Assembly (NCBI RefSeq): GCF_900101615.1
Contig: NZ_FMZX01000002.1
Coordinates: 496,001-560,000 of the forward strand
Direction of reading: 5' to 3'
Source: Belnapia rosea
Lineage (GTDB): Bacteria > Pseudomonadota > Alphaproteobacteria > Acetobacterales > Acetobacteraceae
Length of the DNA: 64,000 bases
The position numbers and the translations under genes are program-made. Below the pieces are notes generated by a model, which searched no databases, was not told where the DNA came from, and saw only the letters and a list, made by a program, of their open reading frames with translations. This document shows positions 42,465-50,568 of this stretch, one piece after another (within the stretch, counting starts at the first letter, position 1; each line of letters opens with the position of its first letter).

Positions 42465-43726
42465 GAGCCATACTCCGCTGCGAAGCGCTGCGTGACCGCA
42501 CACGCCTTCTCGAAATCCTCCATCCGCATGGCCTCATGCGGATTGTGGCTGCCATGCTGGTTGCGGACGAAGAGCATGCCCGCCGGGATGCCGGCATTGG
42601 CGAAGGCGCCGGCATCATGCCCGCCGCCCGAGGCCATCACCTTGGCCGGGATGCCGAGCGCCCCAGCCGCGCGCCGCAGCCCCTCCTGCACGCCCGCATC
42701 CATCAGCGCCGGCTGGCTGCCGCCCTCGGCGCCGAGCTCGAAGCGCACGCCGCGCCGCGCCTCGATCTCGGCGACCTTAGCGTAGAGCAGCTCGAACAGC
42801 ATGTCGCAGCTGCGCAGGTTGGTGCTGCGGACATCGAGCATGAAGCTCGCCTCGCCGGCGATCTTGGTGAAGCCCGCCTCGGCGGCGGTCGCCAGGGTGC
42901 AGAAGGTGCAGACCATGCTGTGGCCCTGCGCCTCCATCCGGCACCAGCCCTCGTCCAGCGCCACGGCCAGCTCCGCAAGGGCGATGGCTGCATCCCGCCG
43001 GTATTTCCGCGGCGTGCCGCCCGAATGGTTGTATTCGCCGAGCACCCGCGCCGCCCGCAGCCGCCGGCTGCCGGGGATGCCGGTGACGATGCCGACCGGG
43101 ATCTCCTCGGCATCCAGCACCGGCCCCTGCTCGATATGCACCTCGAGATAGGCGGCGACATTCTCCGGCCCCAGCACCCGCTCGCCGCGCTCGACGAAGC
43201 CGGGGTCGAAGCCCTCCTCCCGCATGTGGTCGGCGAGCGGGCGGCCATTGTCCATCCGCTTCACAGCGAGCTCGGAGGCCGCCAGCATCCCGAGAGCGCC
43301 ACGGCTGCCGGGATAGCTGGTGGGGAACCAGGCCCCCGCCTCCTCCGCACGGATCGCCATGACGGTAACATCCCGTGCCGGGGTGAAGCCGGCCCGCTTC
43401 ATCCCCGCGACGGCGGCCAGCCCGGCCAGCACCCCCGCCGCACCGTCGTAATTGCCGCCCTGCGGCACGCTATCCAAATGGCTGCCAAGGATGACCTGCC
43501 GCGCCTTGCGGTCCGCGCCAGGCAGGGTGAGGTAGAGGTTGCCGACCGGGTCGGCCTTGGTCTCGAGCCCGATCGCTTCTGCCGCTTCCTTGACCAGGGC
43601 ATGGGCCATCCGCTCGCCCGGCCCATAGGCCTCGCGGGTGACGCCGACCCCGTCGAAGCTCCGTGCGCGCAGATCAGCGAAGAGCCTGTCGGCAAGCTCC
43701 AGATCGGGAGTCAGATTCGGCAGCAT
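42461..43726 (-). CDS. Zn-dependent hydrolase, N-carbamoyl amino acid/allantoate amidohydrolase type (M20)
   Basis: The 421-residue M20-fold protein has the metal motif VILGSHLDSVPQGGNYDGAAG, IRAEEAG, the dimer-domain EVHIEQGPVLDAE and HSGGTPRKYRRDA, and the final zinc ligand SGGGHDAGAFA. These are typical of L-carbamoylases, beta-ureidopropionases and allantoate hydrolases. Its coupling with hyuA (TTGA) makes N-carbamoyl amino acid hydrolysis the best guess, the step after ring opening. ATG 43726 is chosen over an upstream GTG at 43747. Confidence 0.9.
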   Translation of the reverse strand: MLPNLTPDLELADRLFADLRARSFDGVGVTREAYGPGERMAHALVKEAAEAIGLETKADPVGNLYLTLPGADRKARQVILGSHLDSVPQGGNYDGAAGVLAGLAAVAGMKRAGFTPARDVTVMAIRAEEAGAWFPTSYPGSRGALGMLAASELAVKRMDNGRPLADHMREEGFDPGFVERGERVLGPENVAAYLEVHIEQGPVLDAEEIPVGIVTGIPGSRRLRAARVLGEYNHSGGTPRKYRRDAAIALAELAVALDEGWCRMEAQGHSMVCTFCTLATAAEAGFTKIAGEASFMLDVRSTNLRSCDMLFELLYAKVAEIEARRGVRFELGAEGGSQPALMDAGVQEGLRRAAGALGIPAKVMASGGGHDAGAFANAGIPAGMLFVRNQHGSHNPHEAMRMEDFEKACAVTQRFAAEYGS

Positions 43727-43797
43727 CGGCACATTCCTCGGCAGCACGGCCTTCGCGGCGCGGGATGCAAGTCCCGCGCCGTTCCCTCAGCAGGCGA

Positions 43798-44589
43798 TCA
43801 GACCATGCCCCGCACGCGGCCGCCATCCACCCGGATCATGCTGCCGGTGATGTAGGCGCCGCGCTCGCTGGCCAGGAAAGCGCCCATCGGCCCGTAATCA
43901 GCAGGCGTGCCGAGCCGTCCGGCCGGGATCTCGGCGGCCGCCTCGGCCAGCGCCTCCTCCAGGCTGATGTTCTTCTGCTTGGCGCGTGCCGTGCTGGTCT
44001 GGGTCACCCGGTCGGTCTGGATCGTGCCGGGGGCGAGGACGTTCATCGTCACCCCGTCTTTCGCCACCTCGCCCGAGAGGGTCTTCAGCCAGCCCCAGAT
44101 CGAGGCGCGCAGCGTGTTGGACAGCGCCAGCGTCGGGATCGGGTGCTGCATTCCCGTGCTGCCCACCACGATGACGCGGCCCCAGCCCCGCTCCCGCATC
44201 GCCGGCAGCAGCCGGTTGGTGATGCGGATGGGCGAGACGACGATGTGCTGGAACCATTCCAGCAGCGCCGGCTCGGTGATCTGGCTGGCGGTGCAGGGCG
44301 GCGGGCCGCCATGGTTCAGCACCAGGATGTCGACCCCGCCCATGGCGGCGAGGGCGCCATCGGCCAGCCGGTCCATGTCATCGGAGGAGGCGACGTCGGC
44401 GACGATGCCGGTGGCGGAGGGGGCGCCGGCACCCTTCAGCGCCGCCGCCGCCTCGTCCAGCCGTGCCTGGTCGCGGCCGCTGATGACCAGCGCCGCGCCC
44501 TCGGCCGCCAGCGCATCGGCAATCGACCGGCCGAGCCCCTTGGTACCGCCCATGACCAGGGCGCGACGGCCCTTCAACCCGAGATCCAT
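43798..44589 (-). CDS. SDR family oxidoreductase lacking the YxxxK motif
   Basis: The 263-residue Rossmann protein has GGTKGLGRSIADALAAEGA and LNHGGPP. At the normal catalytic site it reads VGSTGMQHPIPTLALSNTLRASIWG, with no Tyr-x3-Lys pair. It resembles the atypical FabG-like subgroup (LSNTLR, VNVLAPGTIQTDRV) that also lacks the tetrad. NAD(P)-dependent activity may be altered or absent. It is first in the operon leading to the carbamoylase and hyuAB genes (71 bp gap), and divergent from a hydroxyacid dehydrogenase. Confidence 0.88.
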   Translation of the reverse strand: MDLGLKGRRALVMGGTKGLGRSIADALAAEGAALVISGRDQARLDEAAAALKGAGAPSATGIVADVASSDDMDRLADGALAAMGGVDILVLNHGGPPPCTASQITEPALLEWFQHIVVSPIRITNRLLPAMRERGWGRVIVVGSTGMQHPIPTLALSNTLRASIWGWLKTLSGEVAKDGVTMNVLAPGTIQTDRVTQTSTARAKQKNISLEEALAEAAAEIPAGRLGTPADYGPMGAFLASERGAYITGSMIRVDGGRVRGMV

Positions 44590-44694
44590 ATGCCTGCGCT
44601 CCCTTAATTTCCGGCGTGACCCTGCCTTTGGCCGTCCTGGCTGGCAAGACGCCGCCCTGGTGGTAAGACGGGTACAATCGAGGAGACGCCGATC

Positions 44695-45672
44695 ATGCCG
44701 AAGCCCGTCCTGCTGGTGACTCGCAAACTGCCGGATGCCATCGAGGCCCGCGCCTCCCGCGACTACGACGCCCGGCTGAATCCGCAGGACGAGATGTGGG
44801 CGACCGATGGCGCCGAGATCGCCCGCCGGGCGCAGGAGGTCGGCGCCGCCGGCATCCTCGGCGCCGCCGGCGACGCGCTGAACACCGCCTGCATCGAGGC
44901 CCTGCCGGAGAGCGTGAAGGTCATCGCCACCTTCAGCGTCGGCTTCGACCATATCGACATCGCCGCCGCCAAGGCCCGCGGCATCGTCGTGGTGAACACC
45001 CCCGAGGTGCTGAGCTTCGCCACCGCCGAGACCGCCTTCACCCTGATGCTGATGGCTGCCCGCCGCGCCGGCGAGGGCGAGCGCATGGTCCGCGCCGGCC
45101 AGTGGAAGGGCTGGGCCCCGACCCAGCTCCTCGGCGTGACGCTGGAGGGCAAGAAGCTCGGCATCCTCGGTTTCGGCCGGATCGGGCGGGAGCTGGCGGC
45201 GATGGCCCGCGGCTTCCGCATGGAGATCCACTACCGCGACATCCAGAAGCTGCCGCCCGAGGTGGAGCAGGGTGCCATCTACCACGACAACGAGGACAGC
45301 TTCCTCGGCGCCATCGACATCATCTCGATGCATGTCCCGGGCGGCGACGCCAACCGCCATTGGCTGAACGCCGAGCGCATCGCCAAGATGAAGAAGGGCA
45401 GCCTGGTCGTGAACAGCGGCCGCGGCGTCTCCGTTCATGACGAGTCGCTGATCGCCGCGCTGAAGTCGGGCCATATCCGCGCCGCCGGCCTCGATGTCTA
45501 TGACGGCGAGCCGAAGGTGAATCCGGGCTACCTGACCCTCGAGAATGTCGCACTCCTGCCGCATCTCGGCAGCGCCACGATCGAGGTACGGGACGCGATG
45601 GGCAACCGCGCGCTCGAGAACCTCGATGCCGTGCTGCTGACCGGCACCGCGCCGCCACATCGCGTCGCCTGA
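44695..45672 (+). CDS. D-2-hydroxyacid dehydrogenase (glyoxylate reductase-like)
   Basis: The 325-residue enzyme has the NAD(P)-binding GILGFGRIGRELA, the catalytic Arg in NSGRGVSVHDESL, Glu in LDVYDGEPKVNP and His in LLPHLGSAT. It reduces glyoxylate, hydroxypyruvate or another 2-ketoacid to the D-hydroxyacid. The residue after the last strand of the Rossmann fold (RDIQ) suggests NAD or mixed use, uncertain. It is followed 16 bp later by an MBL-fold gene on the same strand. Confidence 0.93.
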   Translation: MPKPVLLVTRKLPDAIEARASRDYDARLNPQDEMWATDGAEIARRAQEVGAAGILGAAGDALNTACIEALPESVKVIATFSVGFDHIDIAAAKARGIVVVNTPEVLSFATAETAFTLMLMAARRAGEGERMVRAGQWKGWAPTQLLGVTLEGKKLGILGFGRIGRELAAMARGFRMEIHYRDIQKLPPEVEQGAIYHDNEDSFLGAIDIISMHVPGGDANRHWLNAERIAKMKKGSLVVNSGRGVSVHDESLIAALKSGHIRAAGLDVYDGEPKVNPGYLTLENVALLPHLGSATIEVRDAMGNRALENLDAVLLTGTAPPHRVA

Positions 45673-45688
45673 GCGCCGGGAGAGCAGG

Positions 45689-46558
45689 ATGGCGGGTCAG
45701 CAGCAGGCGCCGGGCTATTTCCGCTTCCGCCTCGGCGAGTTCACCGTCACCACGGCCTTCGACGGCTACAACCGCCGGCCCGTGCAGGGGCTGGTGCGCA
45801 ACGCCCCGTTGCCCGAGGTGCAGGCGGTGCTGGCCGAGAGCTTCCTGCCCACCGAGACCTATGACGGGCCCTATACCGTCACTTTCCTCGATACCGGCCG
45901 GCACCTTATCGCCTTCGATGCCGGTACCGGGGGCCAAATGGCGGCGACGGCCGGACTGTTGCCGGCGAACATGGCCGCGGCCGGGATCGACCCGGCGAGG
46001 GTCGACCTCGTCGTTCTCACCCACTGCCACCAGGACCATATTCACGGGCTGGTGACGCGGGAGGGTGCGGCCTTTTTCCCCACCGCCGAACTGGCGCTGG
46101 CCGAGCCGGAATGGGCATGGTGGACCGATCCTGGCAATGAAAGCCGCAGCCCGGAGGGCCAGCGGGTGAATTTCGCCAACGTCGCCCGCCGCTTCGCGCC
46201 TTATCAGGGGCGCATCCGCCGCTTCGCCCCGGATGCCGAGGTGGTGCCCGGCATTCATGCCATTCCCGCGCATGGCCATACGCCGGGCCACAGCCTCTTC
46301 CACCTGGCGAGCGGGCGGGAGAAGTTAATGATCCTGGCCGATACCACGCATCGGCCGGAGCTTTTCGCCCGCCGTCCGGGACTGCATGCGCTGTTCGACT
46401 TCGACCCGGTGGCTGCGGAGGCGACACGGCGGCGGGTGCTGGACCGGGTGGCGACGGACCGCATCAAGGTGATCGGCTACCATTTCCCCTTTCCCGCCAC
46501 CGGGCATATCGGCCGGGACGGCGACGGCTACCGCTACATTGCAGAGGCCTGGAGTTGA
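45689..46558 (+). CDS. MBL-fold metallo-hydrolase
   Basis: The 289-residue protein has the zinc motif H112-C-H114-Q-D116-H117, HGHTPGHSLFHLA and LADTTHRPELFARRPG, and a final HFPFPATGHI. It is the same length as the MBL enzyme at 26579-27448 and shares parts of its fold. Overall similarity is low, so it is an old paralogue or an independent member. It is probably cotranscribed with the hydroxyacid dehydrogenase. Substrate unknown. Confidence 0.9.
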   Translation: MAGQQQAPGYFRFRLGEFTVTTAFDGYNRRPVQGLVRNAPLPEVQAVLAESFLPTETYDGPYTVTFLDTGRHLIAFDAGTGGQMAATAGLLPANMAAAGIDPARVDLVVLTHCHQDHIHGLVTREGAAFFPTAELALAEPEWAWWTDPGNESRSPEGQRVNFANVARRFAPYQGRIRRFAPDAEVVPGIHAIPAHGHTPGHSLFHLASGREKLMILADTTHRPELFARRPGLHALFDFDPVAAEATRRRVLDRVATDRIKVIGYHFPFPATGHIGRDGDGYRYIAEAWS

Positions 46559-46568
46559 GGCGCCTGGG

Positions 46569-48146
46569 CTAGCCTCGGCCCGGGAGCGGTCCGGGCTTGC
46601 CGAAATGCCAGCCCTGGCCGTACTCGACCCCGAGTTCCCGCATCATCGCCGCTTCCGCCTCGGTCTCGATCTGCTCGGCGACGACCTGGGCGCCGAGGCC
46701 ATGCGCCAGATCCACCATGGAGGCGATGATGGCGCGGTCCTTTTCGCTGCGATGGGCGTGGGTGACGTAGGCGCCATCGATCTTCACATAGTCCACCCGC
46801 AGAAGCCGGAGGTAGCGGAAGGTCGCGGCACCCGCGCCGAAATCATCGATGCAAAGCGGAAGGCCGCGGGAGCGGAGGGCAGCGACGCTGCGCGTGGCCT
46901 CCGCCTCGTCCTCGATCTCGGCTGTTTCGGTGATTTCGAGCAGGAGGCGCTCCACCAGCATCGGCTCGGTATCGAGCATGGCGAGCAGGGCCTCGCGGAA
47001 GCTCGGACTCTGGAGTGAATGACCGGAGATATTGGCGGCGATGCAGGTATCCCGCGTCAGGCGAGCGGCAGAGCAGACGCTGCGCAGCACCGCCCAGTCG
47101 AGTTCCGCGGACAGGTCGAGGGCTTCTGCCAGCAGGACGAATTGCTGCGGGTTCAGCGGCGCCTCGCCCTTGCCCGGCTCGGGGCGCAGCAGGGCCTCGT
47201 AGTGATGGGCGCCCCCGCCCGACAGGTCGACGATGGGCTGGAAGGCGAGGCGAAAGCGATTCTCGGCAATGGCCTGCCGCAGCCCCGCGGCGCGCGCATA
47301 GGCATGGGCGATGAATCCGTTCAGCCCCTTGTCGAAGCCGGCCTCCTCCACCGCCGTGATGCCGCCTCGGTTGAAGGCCGAGAGCGCGTAGCGCAGCGCG
47401 CGGGTGGCCTGCAACGGAGTGAGGCCCGGCGCCTCGATGGACAGGCTGGTCGTGGCAACCGAGGCGGCATGCCCGGCCCCCCGCAGCAGGCTTTCGAGTT
47501 GCCGGGCCAGTTCCTCCGCCGCTGCCGCTTCGCCGAGCAGGCCGAACCGGCCTTCGCCGAAATCGCCTGCCTGGCTGGTGGGAGGCAGAGCCTCGGCGAG
47601 GCCTTCGCGGATCAGTGCCGTCGTCGCGTCCGGCAATATGCCTTCGGCCCGGATCTCGATCAGGCCGAGGCTGGTGGTGTCCCCCCCGATGGTGGCCTCG
47701 GCTGCCAGCGCACGGCTGAACTCGGCGGAGTCGCTGACGGCGGGCCGGGCGGGCGGCTGCGGGGTCGTGGCTATGCTGAAGCAGATGGCGCTCTGCTGTG
47801 GGCCGGGGCGGCGCAGCGCGCCGATCGAAACCGGTGTCGCCGCCCGATCATTCAGGCGGAACCCCGTCGGGGGCATCCGGTCGCGCGCCAGCAGCAGGTT
47901 GAAATTCGCGTCGAAGGAGGCGCGGTCGTTCAAGGCGACCAGATCGCGTACGGGGCGGCCGATCCAGGCCTCGGGCGGCTGACCCAGCCGGCTGCGGAAG
48001 GCGCCGGCGGCAAAGCCGATCCGGCCTTCCGGCGTTACTTCCACCAACAACTCCGCCGCCGCCAGAGCGAAGGTCAGGAACCGCTCCCGGTCCACGCCTT
48101 GCCGTGGTGTGGCCGGGGCGGAGACCTCGGCGCCGTCAACAATCAC
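46569..48146 (-). CDS. PAS-EAL domain protein, c-di-GMP phosphodiesterase
   Basis: The 525-residue protein has an N-terminal PAS-like region (about 20-125), a ~150-residue middle with no GGDEF signature, and a C-terminal EAL domain. The EAL catalytic set is present: YEALLRPE, AANISGHSLQS, EITETAEI, IDDFGAGAATFRYL, VDYVKIDG and AEQIETEAEA. It should hydrolyse c-di-GMP to pGpG, affecting motility or attachment. It is monocistronic. Confidence 0.92.
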   Translation of the reverse strand: MIVDGAEVSAPATPRQGVDRERFLTFALAAAELLVEVTPEGRIGFAAGAFRSRLGQPPEAWIGRPVRDLVALNDRASFDANFNLLLARDRMPPTGFRLNDRAATPVSIGALRRPGPQQSAICFSIATTPQPPARPAVSDSAEFSRALAAEATIGGDTTSLGLIEIRAEGILPDATTALIREGLAEALPPTSQAGDFGEGRFGLLGEAAAAEELARQLESLLRGAGHAASVATTSLSIEAPGLTPLQATRALRYALSAFNRGGITAVEEAGFDKGLNGFIAHAYARAAGLRQAIAENRFRLAFQPIVDLSGGGAHHYEALLRPEPGKGEAPLNPQQFVLLAEALDLSAELDWAVLRSVCSAARLTRDTCIAANISGHSLQSPSFREALLAMLDTEPMLVERLLLEITETAEIEDEAEATRSVAALRSRGLPLCIDDFGAGAATFRYLRLLRVDYVKIDGAYVTHAHRSEKDRAIIASMVDLAHGLGAQVVAEQIETEAEAAMMRELGVEYGQGWHFGKPGPLPGRG

Positions 48147-48211
48147 TCGGGCCGCTCCCCATCCTCATTCGATGGGAGGATGGGGCCGCCGGAGTTAAGC
48201 GCCGGTGAATC

Positions 48212-48742
48212 TCAGGCCGCGAGGGCAGCCTCGCCGTCGAGGGTCGCGGCGGTCGCGTGTACCACGGCGGCGATGCGCACGGCGGCCTGGATGGCCTCCT
48301 TCGAGACGCCATGCGTCAGCAGCGTCTTCTCATGCGCTTCCATGCACATGCCGCAGCCATTGATGGCCGAGACGGCGAGCGACCAAAGCTCGAAATCCAC
48401 CTTCTCGACGCCCGGCTTCGCCATGATGTTCATCCGCAGCTTGGCCGGCATGGTGTTGTAATCGCCGACGACCAGATGCGTGAACCGGTAGTAGATATTG
48501 TTCATGCCCATGATCGAGGCCGCGGCCTTGGCGGCAGTCAGCGCCTCGGGGCTCAGCTTCGGGCCGAATTCGGCGAGGATGTCGCGGATGACCTCGGGGT
48601 TGCGGGAGGCCAGCGCCGAGACGATGAAGGTGCCGGCGCGCTGCTGCTCGGTCAGGGTCGGCTCGGTCGAGAGGCTTCCGAGGTTCAGCTTCTGGTCCTT
48701 GGCGTATTCGGGCAGGCGGTTGCGCAGGGCTTCCAGCGACAT
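48212..48742 (-). CDS. ahpD: alkyl hydroperoxide reductase AhpD
   Basis: The 176-residue carboxymuconolactone-decarboxylase-fold protein has the redox pair Cys130-Gly-Met-Cys133 with His137 ([12 protein letters not shown]). The residue numbers agree with Mycobacterium AhpD. It is the reductant of the adjacent AhpC, passing electrons from a lipoylated protein. The start ATG at 48742 follows from homology. It is second in the operon after ahpC, with two tandem hairpins in the 128-bp gap. Confidence 0.95.
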   Translation of the reverse strand: MSLEALRNRLPEYAKDQKLNLGSLSTEPTLTEQQRAGTFIVSALASRNPEVIRDILAEFGPKLSPEALTAAKAAASIMGMNNIYYRFTHLVVGDYNTMPAKLRMNIMAKPGVEKVDFELWSLAVSAINGCGMCMEAHEKTLLTHGVSKEAIQAAVRIAAVVHATAATLDGEAALAA

Positions 48743-48813
48743 GGCGGGCTCCTTCCAAGGTTTCGATTCTAGGGGGTGGGCGGAGCGGATCCCGGAGAAT
48801 CCGTTCGGCCAAC

Positions 48814-48863
48814 CCCCTGCCCGGTCGGGGCAGGGGAGGCGAGGGGGGCGGATGCCCCCCTCG
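48814..48863 (-). terminator. two tandem GC-rich hairpins between ahpC and ahpD
   Basis: CCCCTGCCC-N5-GGGCAGGGG (48814-48836) and the 10-bp perfect stem CGAGGGGGGC/GCCCCCCTCG with loop GGAT (48840-48863) lie back to back between the two genes. There are no T-runs. They would cause partial termination or differential stability, giving more ahpC than ahpD message. Confidence 0.55.
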
Positions 48864-48870
48864 GCCGGGA

Positions 48871-49446
48871 TCAGGCCGCCTTCTCGAAGAGCTTCTGGGC
48901 GTCGAGCGCCTCCTGGCCCTTGTTCCAGTTGCAGGGGCAAAGCTCGTCGGTCTGCAGCGCGTCGAGCACGCGGAGCACTTCCTGCGGGTTGCGGCCGACA
49001 TTGAGGCCGTTGACCGAGGCCCACTGGATGGTGCCGTCCGGATCGACGATGAAGGTCGCGCGCAGCGGCACGCCCGCGTCCTTGTCGAGGATGCCGAGGG
49101 CCTCGGAGAGCTCGCGCTTCACATCGGCCAGCATCGGGATCTCGAGGTTCTTGATATCCTCGTTGTAGACGCGCCAGTTCAGGTGGACGAACTCGCTGTC
49201 GGTCGAGGCGCCGTAGACCACGGTGTCACGGTCCGCGAACTCACCCGCCAGCTTGCCGAAGGCGGCGATCTCGGTCGGGCAGATGAAGGTGAAGTCCTTC
49301 GGCCAGAAGAAGACGACCTTCCACTTGCCGGCATCGGAAGCGGAGGTGATCTCGGTGAAGGACTTGCCGGGGCCACCCAGGCCCTCGGGGCCCGCCTTCA
49401 CGGCGGTCAGGGCGAAGGACGGAAACTTGTCGCCGACAGTCAACAT
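48871..49446 (-). CDS. ahpC: peroxiredoxin AhpC
   Basis: The 191-residue peroxiredoxin has the peroxidatic Cys56 in FICPTE and a resolving CPC near residue 172 (ELCPCNW), as in the AhpC forms that pair with AhpD rather than AhpF. It reduces peroxides in the cytoplasm. The open frame extends far upstream but is antisense to the acyl-CoA dehydrogenase; the ATG at 49446 fits homology. It is divergent from oxyR, which regulates it through the 49574-49598 operator. Confidence 0.96.
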   Translation of the reverse strand: MLTVGDKFPSFALTAVKAGPEGLGGPGKSFTEITSASDAGKWKVVFFWPKDFTFICPTEIAAFGKLAGEFADRDTVVYGASTDSEFVHLNWRVYNEDIKNLEIPMLADVKRELSEALGILDKDAGVPLRATFIVDPDGTIQWASVNGLNVGRNPQEVLRVLDALQTDELCPCNWNKGQEALDAQKLFEKAA

Positions 49447-49573
49447 GCAGAAATCCCCTCTGGTTACGACCGGCGCATGACCGGCCAGATCCGGAGCCCG
49501 ACGGGCGATGCCGTAGGCTCGGATGCCGTTATGCTGCAACTGCTCACAACGGTCTAATGAATAGTTTTTGGCG

Positions 49574-49598
49574 GTTTGATTGACTGGATCGATCAAAC
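49574..49598. promoter_or_regulatory. LysR/OxyR-type operator
   Basis: GTTTGAT-N11-ATCAAAC is a 7-bp-arm inverted repeat with the T-N11-A form of LysR operators. It is in the ahpC/oxyR intergenic region. It is the expected OxyR site controlling both genes. It also argues for the oxyR start at 49615, because a start at 49576 would put the operator inside the coding region. Confidence 0.7.
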
Positions 49599-49614
49599 GG
49601 CGCATGCCTTCCCC

Positions 49615-50538
49615 ATGCTCACCCTCCCCAGCCCCCAGCAGCTGCGCTACCTGCTGGCGCTCGCCGACCATGGCCATTTCGGCCGGGCAGCCACCTCCTG
49701 CGCCGTCACCCAGTCCACCCTCTCCGCCGGGATCATCGCCCTCGAGCGCCAGCTTGACGCCCATCTGCTGGAGCGCGGCTCGGCCAAGCGCCCGGTCTTC
49801 ACGCCCCTCGGGCTCGAGGTGGTGGGCCGGGCCCGCACCGCCCTGTCGGCATTGGAGGCGGTGGCCGAGACGGTGGCTGCGGCGCGGGACCCGCTTTCCG
49901 GCCCGCTCCGCTTCGGCGTCATCCCGACCATCGGGCCCTTCCTGCTGCCGCGGCTGATGCCGGCACTGCGTGAGGCCTTCCCCCGCCTCCGCCTCTGGTT
50001 GCGGGAGGATCAGACGGACCGGTTGGTAGGTCAGCTCGAGGCCGGGCGACTCGACCTGCTGCTGCTGGCGCTGCCCTGCGCCTGCGGCGAGGTGGAGACG
50101 CTGCCGATCGCGGCCGACCCCTTCCTCGCCGCCCTTCCGGCCGATCACCGGCTGGCGTCGCGGGAGAGGGTGCCGGTCGCAGCCCTCGGCGCCGAGCGGC
50201 TGCTGCTGCTGGAGGATGGACATTGCCTGCGCGACCATGCGCTCGATGTCTGTGGCCTGGCCCGCGGGGCGATGCCGGCGGAGGATGGCATCGCCGCCAC
50301 CTCGCTGCATACGCTGGTGCAGATGGTAGCCGGTGGCCTCGGTGTCACGTTGCTGCCGCAGCTGGCCCTGGAGGGCGGGGTACTTGCGGGCGCGCAGGTC
50401 GAGATCCGGCCGCTGGAGTCCGAGGGCGGCTCGCCACCGAGCCGCAGCCTGGCCCTTGCCTGGCGCGCCCGCAGCCCGCGCGCGGCGGAATTCCGCGGCC
50501 TCGCCCCCGCCATTGCGGCGGCGCTGCAGCCGGCTTAA
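49615..50538 (+). CDS. oxyR: OxyR-type LysR regulator
   Basis: The 307-residue regulator has a LysR helix-turn-helix (LLALADHGHFGRAATSCAVTQSTLSAGI) and an effector domain whose redox pair Cys204/Cys213 lies in LEDGHCLRDHALDVCG, spaced as Cys199/Cys208 of E. coli OxyR. It senses peroxide and activates ahpCD. ATG 49615 is preferred over TTG 49576, which would overlap the operator. It is divergent from ahpC. Confidence 0.95.
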   Translation: MLTLPSPQQLRYLLALADHGHFGRAATSCAVTQSTLSAGIIALERQLDAHLLERGSAKRPVFTPLGLEVVGRARTALSALEAVAETVAAARDPLSGPLRFGVIPTIGPFLLPRLMPALREAFPRLRLWLREDQTDRLVGQLEAGRLDLLLLALPCACGEVETLPIAADPFLAALPADHRLASRERVPVAALGAERLLLLEDGHCLRDHALDVCGLARGAMPAEDGIAATSLHTLVQMVAGGLGVTLLPQLALEGGVLAGAQVEIRPLESEGGSPPSRSLALAWRARSPRAAEFRGLAPAIAAALQPA

Positions 50539-50568
50539 CCCTGGGGCAAAGTCCAGGGGAGAGAGCGG

